A stretch of DNA of 32,758 nucleotides from Prevotella sp. (GTDB lineage Bacteria; Bacteroidota; Bacteroidia; Bacteroidales; Bacteroidaceae). A program made the position numbers and the translations under genes. The stretch lies in NCBI GenBank assembly GCA_017557405.1, contig JAFYYV010000014.1, forward strand, positions 1-32,758. Reading direction: 5' to 3'. Numbering within the stretch: the stretch's first letter is position 1; the number at the start of each line of letters is the position of its first letter. Positions 30,903 through 32,758 of the stretch are shown here, piece by piece. The notes under the pieces are model-generated. The model made no database searches, was not told the DNA's origin, and worked only from the letters and a program-made list of their open reading frames with translations.

Positions 30903-32057
30903 ATGATAGAAATCGAGAAATTTGAATCAGGGCACTACGAACAAAGTTATGGATACAAATACTTTGTTCCATCTGTCATCAACGATGAATGGACGTGGAA
31001 TGATCCTTCAATAAACCATTTGTTGGAAAAGGCTGCTATCAAATTAGGTGAACTCAATTCCTTTTCACGACTAGTACCTAATATAGACTTGTTTATAAAA
31101 CTTCATGTCATGAAAGAGGCTGTTGATTCCAGCCGAATAGAAGGAACTCAAACAAGGATAGACGAGGCTATTCTTCCTCAAAATGAAATTCTGCCTGAAA
31201 GGAGAGATGACTGGCAAGAAGTTCAGAATTATATAATTGCCATCAATCAGGCGATTGAGGAGTTAAAAAGGTTGCCAATATCGTCGCGACTCATTAGATC
31301 CACGCACAAGATTCTATTGAATAGTGTACGTGGAGAACACAAAATGCCTGGTGAGTTTCGAACGAGTCAGAATTGGATAGGAGGTGCATCGTTAGCAGAT
31401 GCCAGATATATACCTCCTCACCACCAATTACTCAATGACTTGATGAGTGATCTGGAGAAGTTCATGAACAATGATGAAATACATGTCCCAGCACTCATTC
31501 GTATTGCCATTGCCCACTATCAGTTTGAAACCATTCACCCCTTCCTCGACGGTAACGGGCGAATAGGCCGATTGCTTATCACATTGTTCTTGGTAAAAGA
31601 GAATATCCTGAACAAGCCTCTTCTGTATCTGTCTACGTTCTTTGAAAGGAGAAAAGACATCTATTATGATAATCTTAATAATATTCGTGTTAAGAACGAT
31701 ATGCTACACTGGATAAAATACTTCCTTGTAGGTATAGAACAGACTGCAACGATTGCCGTAGAAACCCTGTCACAGATAATTCAATTCAAGGACAAGATGG
31801 AGGAAGACATTCGTGAGAGATATGGAAGAAGGAGTACAACTGCTATTGTCTTGATGCATAAATTGCTGGAGAACCCTTACACGAATGTAGAAGAGGCTGC
31901 AAAGACATGTAGTGTAACATATAAGTCTGCCAATTCACTCATTAAAGATTTGTGCACAGACAGTTACCTCAAAGAACTGACAGGACAAAGCCGAAATCGC
32001 ATTTTTGTTTTCCAAAAATATATGGACATCTTTGAAAAAGATTATTACGCATCATGA
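30903..32057 (+). CDS. Fic family AMP-transferase-type protein with C-terminal winged helix
   Basis: A 384-residue protein. The Fic catalytic motif HPFLDGNGRIGR is complete (212-223, His212 catalytic). Fic enzymes usually transfer AMP from ATP to Ser, Thr or Tyr of target proteins. The N-terminal inhibitory helix carries SSRIEG (Ser76 to Gly81), matching (S/T)xxxE(G/N), so it is self-inhibited (class II type). The C-terminal part (about 300-384, VEEAAKTCSVTYKSANSLIKDL) looks like a winged helix-turn-helix. The gene is visibly AT-richer than its neighbours, and operator-like repeats precede it; both hint at transfer and autoregulation. No separate antitoxin gene is present. The start is the ATG after the promoter. 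Confidence 0.92.
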   Translation: MIEIEKFESGHYEQSYGYKYFVPSVINDEWTWNDPSINHLLEKAAIKLGELNSFSRLVPNIDLFIKLHVMKEAVDSSRIEGTQTRIDEAILPQNEILPERRDDWQEVQNYIIAINQAIEELKRLPISSRLIRSTHKILLNSVRGEHKMPGEFRTSQNWIGGASLADARYIPPHHQLLNDLMSDLEKFMNNDEIHVPALIRIAIAHYQFETIHPFLDGNGRIGRLLITLFLVKENILNKPLLYLSTFFERRKDIYYDNLNNIRVKNDMLHWIKYFLVGIEQTATIAVETLSQIIQFKDKMEEDIRERYGRRSTTAIVLMHKLLENPYTNVEEAAKTCSVTYKSANSLIKDLCTDSYLKELTGQSRNRIFVFQKYMDIFEKDYYAS

Positions 32058-32089
32058 CATACAGACAACAAGGACCACCAAACTCAGGA

Positions 32090-32124
32090 CATTGAACATT
32101 GAACATTGAATATTGAACATTGAA
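32090..32124 (+). repeat. 7-bp tandem repeat (CATTGAA x5)
   Basis: Five units of CATTGAA, the fourth TATTGAA, run from 32090 to 32124. Confidence 0.9.
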
Positions 32125-32126
32125 AA

Positions 32127-32165
32127 GCCACCAAACTCTCCCGAGTTCAGTGGCCCCCTTTTTAA
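32127..32165 (+). terminator. Terminator after the Fic gene
   Basis: GCCAC and AACTC (32127-32138) pair with GAGTT and GTGGC (32143-32153), allowing a small bulge. CCCC and TTTTT follow. Confidence 0.65.
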
Positions 32166-32172
32166 TTTATTA

Positions 32173-32231
32173 AATATCGTGCAAACCGAAGGCAATAAGC
32201 TTGCTTAAATTGCTGAGGTGCAGCCGATATT
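32173..32231. other. Nested stem-loop downstream of smalltalk gene
   Basis: AATATCG (32173-32179) pairs with CGATATT (32225-32231), continued by TGCA/TGCA. Inside, GCAAT (32192-32196) pairs with ATTGC (32209-32213) and AAGC with GCTT. It may be a structured 3' end or small RNA on the minus strand. Confidence 0.45.
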
Positions 32232-32250
32232 CAAACGTAGTTTAATTCCG

Positions 32251-32349
32251 CTAAGCCAAACAGCTAGCAACGCCTAGGCTGGTAGCGATAGCGGTCAAAA
32301 TCGCAATGACCGTCTGAATGATGAATTTCCATCGTTCTTTATTGTTCAT
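32251..32349 (-). CDS. Smalltalk protein (32 residues)
   Basis: The minus strand encodes a 32-residue peptide beginning MNNKERWKFIIQTVIAI and ending GVASCLA. This is the pattern of the Bacteroidota 'smalltalk' family: a short basic N-terminus, then a hydrophobic segment with repeated T-A-I-A and a near-terminal Cys. Function is unknown; a single membrane helix is likely. Family members are commonly encoded next to an HU-family DNA-binding gene, and here a partial HU gene lies upstream in the same direction. Confidence 0.8.
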   Translation of the reverse strand: MNNKERWKFIIQTVIAILTAIATSLGVASCLA

Positions 32350-32367
32350 AAGCATTAGTTTTTTCAG

Positions 32368-32575
32368 ACCCCCTCACTCCCCCTGTTTAGGGGGATGACT
32401 CTGCAAGAGAGCTTGGGAGTCGGTGGTTAATAGATTAGTTTAAGTTAGTCTCGCTCTTCGAGTAACCTCCCCCCTCGCCCTTTGGAGAGGGGTCGGGGGT
32501 GAGGCTTTTCTTTCCCTCCTGTTTCCTTGGGGTTTCGGTAGCCTCACCCTTTTGGGGGAGGTTTGGAGGGGGCTG
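32368..32575. repeat. Cluster of G/C-rich intergenic repeats
   Basis: Three C-rich/G-rich units lie here: 32370-32396, 32466-32508 and 32542-32575. The middle one on the minus strand matches 24749-24779 closely. Each can form a CCCCTC/GAGGGG-type hairpin. They occupy the space between the HU and smalltalk genes. Confidence 0.7.
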
Positions 32576-32578
32576 CTG

Positions 32579-32758
32579 TTACGGATTACTGGGCTCCTGC
32601 TCAGCATCCTCTTTGGGCAACAGGTCCTTCACATTGCGTACGGTGACGTTGTTCAGGAACTGACGGTTGCGCTTCTGGGTTGCCACGTCCACGGTGTACT
32701 CCGGCTGGAACAGCACGCGGCTGCCCACGATGTTCTTGGTGGCCGAGAAGTCCTCCTC
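32579..32758 (-). CDS. HU-family DNA-binding protein, C-terminal part
   Basis: The last 59 codons and stop of a gene that runs off the right edge. The sequence (DFSATKNIVGSRVLFQPE, then NRQFLNNVTVRNVKDLLPK) fits the C-terminal end of the Bacteroidota-specific HU-like/IHF-like proteins, which are longer than classical HU. The acidic tail EDAEQEPSNP is free of motifs. The family assignment rests on the fragment plus its neighbour, the smalltalk gene. Confidence 0.6.
   Translation of the reverse strand, partial: EEDFSATKNIVGSRVLFQPEYTVDVATQKRNRQFLNNVTVRNVKDLLPKEDAEQEPSNP

Noticed and set aside
30903-32057. Fic gene as half of a toxin-antitoxin pair
   Set aside because: No small antitoxin gene adjoins it, and the inhibitory (S/T)xxxE(G/N) motif is within the same protein.
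32074-32138. CCACCAAACTC repeated twice, as possible transposon target duplication
   Set aside because: Only about 55 bases separate the copies and no transposase or terminal inverted repeats are present.

Overview
The window looks like a chromosome segment from a Bacteroidota member close to Prevotella. The evidence is internal. At least fifteen intergenic sites carry the Bacteroidota -7 element TAnnTTTG. Shine-Dalgarno sequences are weak or absent before most genes. The rsfS-ftsH-cdsA order, the DUF349 protein, the secreted glycoside hydrolases, and a 32-codon 'smalltalk' gene next to an HU-family DNA-binding gene are all typical of the group. No species can be assigned from sequence alone.

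Layout. 1-5100: the end of a DUF349 protein with a repetitive acidic N-terminus, a convergent GH31 glycosidase, a 22-bp tandem repeat element and tRNA-Gln(CUG). 5272-9690: housekeeping cluster rsfS-ftsH-cdsA followed by a secreted GH5 glucanase. 9747-18864: a regulatory block. It holds a vWA protein divergent from a sigma-factor/macro-like fusion protein, a STAS anti-anti-sigma protein divergent from an ABCG-type transporter with an extra N-terminal helical domain, a lipoprotein, and a Cache-HAMP-PP2C-HATPase protein that joins the RsbU-like and RsbW-like activities in one chain. 19110-22714: type-B carboxylesterase, a PreA-like flavin/iron-sulfur oxidoreductase and a nitroreductase. 23002-27300: a small secreted protein, an alpha/beta hydrolase that seems to lack its catalytic histidine, a DUF3267 membrane protein, a small unknown protein and a GH5 lipoprotein. 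27393-30609: an outer-membrane barrel downstream of a DUF2271 protein with a flavinylation-like motif, then carbonic anhydrase and a GNAT acetyltransferase. 30610-32758: an AT-rich Fic gene with operator-like repeats, a nested hairpin, the smalltalk gene, G/C-rich repeats and the end of an HU gene.

How the parts may work together. The STAS protein and the PP2C-HATPase protein supply all three biochemical activities of a partner-switching circuit. A membrane Cache sensor would drive dephosphorylation of the STAS protein, and the HATPase would phosphorylate or bind it. The output is not obvious; the nearby transporter and the sigma/macro fusion are candidates. The glycoside hydrolases and esterases fit plant or dietary polysaccharide use, but no SusC/SusD pair is present here, so they are scattered accessory enzymes and not one polysaccharide utilisation locus.

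The most unusual items are the sigma-factor/macro-like fusion with its divergent vWA gene, the 22-bp repeat element shared by two loci with 34 identical bases, the 11-residue repeats in the DUF349 protein, the shared leader of the nitroreductase and DUF3267 genes, the DUF2271 flavinylation-like motif, and the Fic upstream repeats. No CRISPR array, insertion sequence, rRNA or complete prophage was seen.
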